Assembly: GCA_027886175.1 (NCBI GenBank) | Contig: JAJNNQ010000024.1 | Span: 5,936,001 to 6,000,000 of the forward strand | Direction: 5' to 3' | Origin: Phylloscopus collybita | Taxonomy: Eukaryota; Chordata; Aves; Passeriformes; Phylloscopidae | DNA: 64,000 bases | Made by a program: the position numbers and the translations under genes | Shown: one piece after another, positions 61,300 through 64,000 of the stretch | Numbering within the stretch: the stretch's first letter is position 1 | How the letters are laid out: the number at the start of each line of letters is the position of its first letter | The notes under the pieces: generated by a model | The model's input: only the letters and a program-made list of their open reading frames with translations | The model's database searches: none | What the model was told of the DNA's origin: nothing

Positions 61300-64000
61300 T
61301 AATTTATCTAAACCAAGGTGTGTAACAGATCATTATCAAAATGCTGGTGGGCAAAATACTTATGGGACACTCTGAACACTTTCCTCCAAACTCTCTCTAG
61401 GAATCTGGGGAGCTGCAGGACCTGACTGGCAAAAGACTTTGTGTTAGGTCAGCTGTTTGGGGATGGTGAATGCTGTATAATATGGCAGTGCATATGGAGG
61501 GGGTTGTCTCCAGCAATTGTGCTGTGTTTTGAAATGATTCAGCACTGGTCTATGAGATTTTGGGAAAGTCTTGGTACAATAGGGACAATAGACAGGACTA
61601 TTTTTCTTATCCTTTTCTCAAGTCTCACATTCCAGAACAGACTGTGCTGTACTGCTGCATTTCTACATGGCTGAGCTTGAATCTCTCCACTTCAAACACA
61701 AGACATAGTTTTCATCTGAATTGTGACAACCAGAACTGAGCAAGGCTCAATTAGGGGAAGCCAGATTGGATGTGTGTATAGCTGCTGGGTTTAGGTAGCT
61801 CAGAGAAAAAAGAAGAGAGCAGCAGTGGGAAAAGGAGCAAAGTGAAAAATGGGAGAGAGCAGGGAAGAGGCAGTGTCCTCTGCTTCCCTCATGCAAAGGG
61901 TTCTGTGTGCATTCTGCCTAACTTACCCTATAGCATTGCCTTTTTCTCTGGTTTCATTCCAATTTTAGCACATCCCATTTCTGATCCATACTGTCCCACT
62001 TCCTGACAAGGTGGGATCCTTCAGTCTTTGCCAGCCAGCTGAGTTTTGATCCTGTTTTCTTGCCCATCCCTTCCCCAGGTGGTCATTTTTCCACTGCGTT
62101 GTGTTTTCCTGTAGGGATCTCCCCCATCCTTCTCCTTCAGTCTTATTCCAGATCTGTGTTTTCCTTCTCTTTTCCAAGTGGCTTTGTCCAATCATCTTCC
62201 TCACTGCTGCTGTTTTTCTCTTGGATATAAGACTGAGTTTGTACCTGCTCCTAAGCAAATGTTTGCATGTTTGTACACAGAAATGTGCTCGAGGATGCCT
62301 GGAAGAATGGTCATGTAGATGTTTTGGAAACATCAGTTACAGTATCTGACCTAGAAACTACCTCAGTCTGCCAGAGCAAGAGGGAACAGCAAGTTGAATT
62401 TTATCTGCTTGGTGAAACCATAGGCAAAGGGGAAAAAAATGTGCTGTTTTTCTTTTTTGATGCTTAAAAAGTTTTGATTTTCTTTTTGTGCTATAGCATT
62501 TGAACAGACTGTTCATTGAACTCTTCAGCATCCTGTCATCTTAATTTACCTGAAACATTGTGCAGTTCTTTCTTGTCTTTGTGCACTTCCACTGGCATCT
62601 AATTACTCCTCCCTGTGTTCCCCTGGTTTGAAACTGTAGGGTTTTAGAGGTGAGACTTCTTTACTGGGTAATACACGTGACAAGGCAATTCAGGAGAGGG
62701 GAGAAACTGGCAAAATTTTTAGGGATTACTATCACTGCTGTCTTTGGGGGTATGTAACCACTGGAATGTGCTCACTCACATAGTCCCTCTGCTGAATGCC
62801 CAAATAACAGCTGTGTTTATGACCCTGCTCTTTTCAGGAGGTCTTTACAGATCATCATTTTAGGAGCAGATGTGAGGACTTTTCCTTTTTACTAAGTATC
62901 AGTGAAAGTTATTTCCCTTTTGCACAAAATGCTTCGTGTCAGGCTTCTATGCTGGTTTTATATCATTATAGATCCCATAAGTGAAGCCGAAGCTGTCATT
63001 CTGTGGTGAAAAAAGTTGTACCTTCAAAGTGTTGAATATTCTGAAAATTGTGATTTAATGTTATTCTGTGGCACAGAATCTCTAATAAAACTGTGTACAG
63101 TACAAAAAAATACATACAAATGGGAGGTTTTCTATATATTGGAAGTGCATTGGTCTGGTGAAGGGGATGGCAGCATTCCTGCAATATCTTTATGACAGAA
63201 AAAAAAAGCAGGGGGAACTAGGAACTCCTCTTTAAAGTTAACTTTCCAGCTGCTTGGATATGTGCCTGGCATGGCTGCATCAATTCTATTTGCACATATG
63301 ATTCCTACCAGCAGAAGAAAAGCCTCCCCTGAGAGAAGGGAAACCAATTGTGGAAGCTCCTGGACCACAGGAAAAGGGAAAAACGTTCTGTTTCCAAAGG
63401 AAAAATAAGTTACTAACTTCCCTGTAACTCATTGACAGAGGATACATCAGTTTCTGCAGCAAGAAGCTCAGCAAGTTCTCAGCCCTGCTTCTACAGGTCA
63501 CCCTGACCACATACAAGTAGTTGATGTATCTTCAGTCTCTCTTCCTTCACACTGTGTCCTTCCCAGATGGTGTATTTAGCAGTCTTTTATGCCAGTTATG
63601 GGTATGAAGCAAAAAATCAGGGAATAAAGTAGTTTCTTGGTTTTCTCCATAGTGAATTTTACTTGCTATAGTCACTGAATAATTTTTTTCGTGTAGTATC
63701 ATTACCACTTTTATAAGGTGTCAAAAATCAATGAAAATTTAAAGAATCTTTTTTCAGCAGTATGAAAGCATTGATAAGTTCAAGCCTAATTTTCAACTGC
63801 AGAAGATGAATCTTTCAGTTTTGTTTCGTTATTTCCTTGAAAACAGGTAGATAAAAGTTTTCTGATTCAAGAAACTTCCTAAATTGGGTCAAATGTACTA
63901 AGCTTTTAATTTAAAAAAATATGCTTACAGAAATTTTAGGTAATTTTTAGTCTGGTCTGTACATAGAGAGTAGATTCTTTTGTTAAGGGTTGTTTGCTTT
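61300..64000. other. Unique AT-rich noncoding DNA to window end
   Basis: No gene was recognised. The minus-strand open frame at 61965-62333 (122 codons) is lysine/arginine-rich and mixed in composition, but it matches nothing I know and overlaps a plus-strand frame. The rest is AT-rich with frequent stops. Confidence 0.55.

Noticed and set aside
1..64000. Bacterial or phage systems, CRISPR arrays, tRNA or rRNA genes
   Set aside because: No spaced direct-repeat array, no gene clusters with ribosome binding sites and no cloverleaf or rRNA sequence was recognised; the repeats present are vertebrate types.

Overview
This window looks like vertebrate nuclear DNA, and most probably comes from a songbird (oscine passerine). 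The evidence is a large AT-rich background with stops in all frames, one isolated CpG island, CR1-type LINE remnants, and three solo LTRs. I recognise the LTRs, from general knowledge of bird repeats, as endogenous-retrovirus LTR types common in passerine genomes. Nothing suggests bacterial, plasmid or phage DNA: there are no operons, no ribosome-binding-site/ORF structure, no CRISPR array and no rRNA or tRNA gene that I could recognise.

I could not identify any protein-coding gene. The longest open frames lie either in the 12-bp minisatellite of the CpG island, where a repeat length divisible by three keeps frames open on both strands, or inside an LTR. The rest are short, and none resembles a family I know. 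Small exons cannot be excluded by eye, so the window may be intergenic or intronic.

Layout. 1-22.2 kb is mostly unique AT-rich DNA, with nested inverted repeats at 108-207, a homeodomain-like motif cluster near 13.0 kb and a 40-base poly(A) at 16.72 kb. 22.28-22.97 kb is a dense CpG island with two GC boxes, a (CTG)6 run and about 23 copies of a 12-bp GC-rich repeat; it is the only strong promoter candidate. 23-29.2 kb is unique sequence with an A/C-only tract at 25.2 kb and the 3' end of a CR1 element at 27.9 kb. 29.2-32.8 kb holds two plus-strand LTRs, the first with a 5-bp target-site duplication. 34.9-35.1 kb is a 172-base tract containing only G and T on the plus strand. 35-60 kb is unique AT-rich sequence with a 24-bp perfect palindrome, an (AAT)n microsatellite, an internal CR1 fragment and several two-copy tandem duplications. 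60.36-61.29 kb has a second G/T-only tract followed by a minus-strand solo LTR with matching terminal inverted repeats and a 5-bp duplication. The window ends in unique sequence.

No gene network can be described. If the CpG island is a promoter, its gene body lies mainly outside the window or in short exons I did not recognise, and its direction is undecided.
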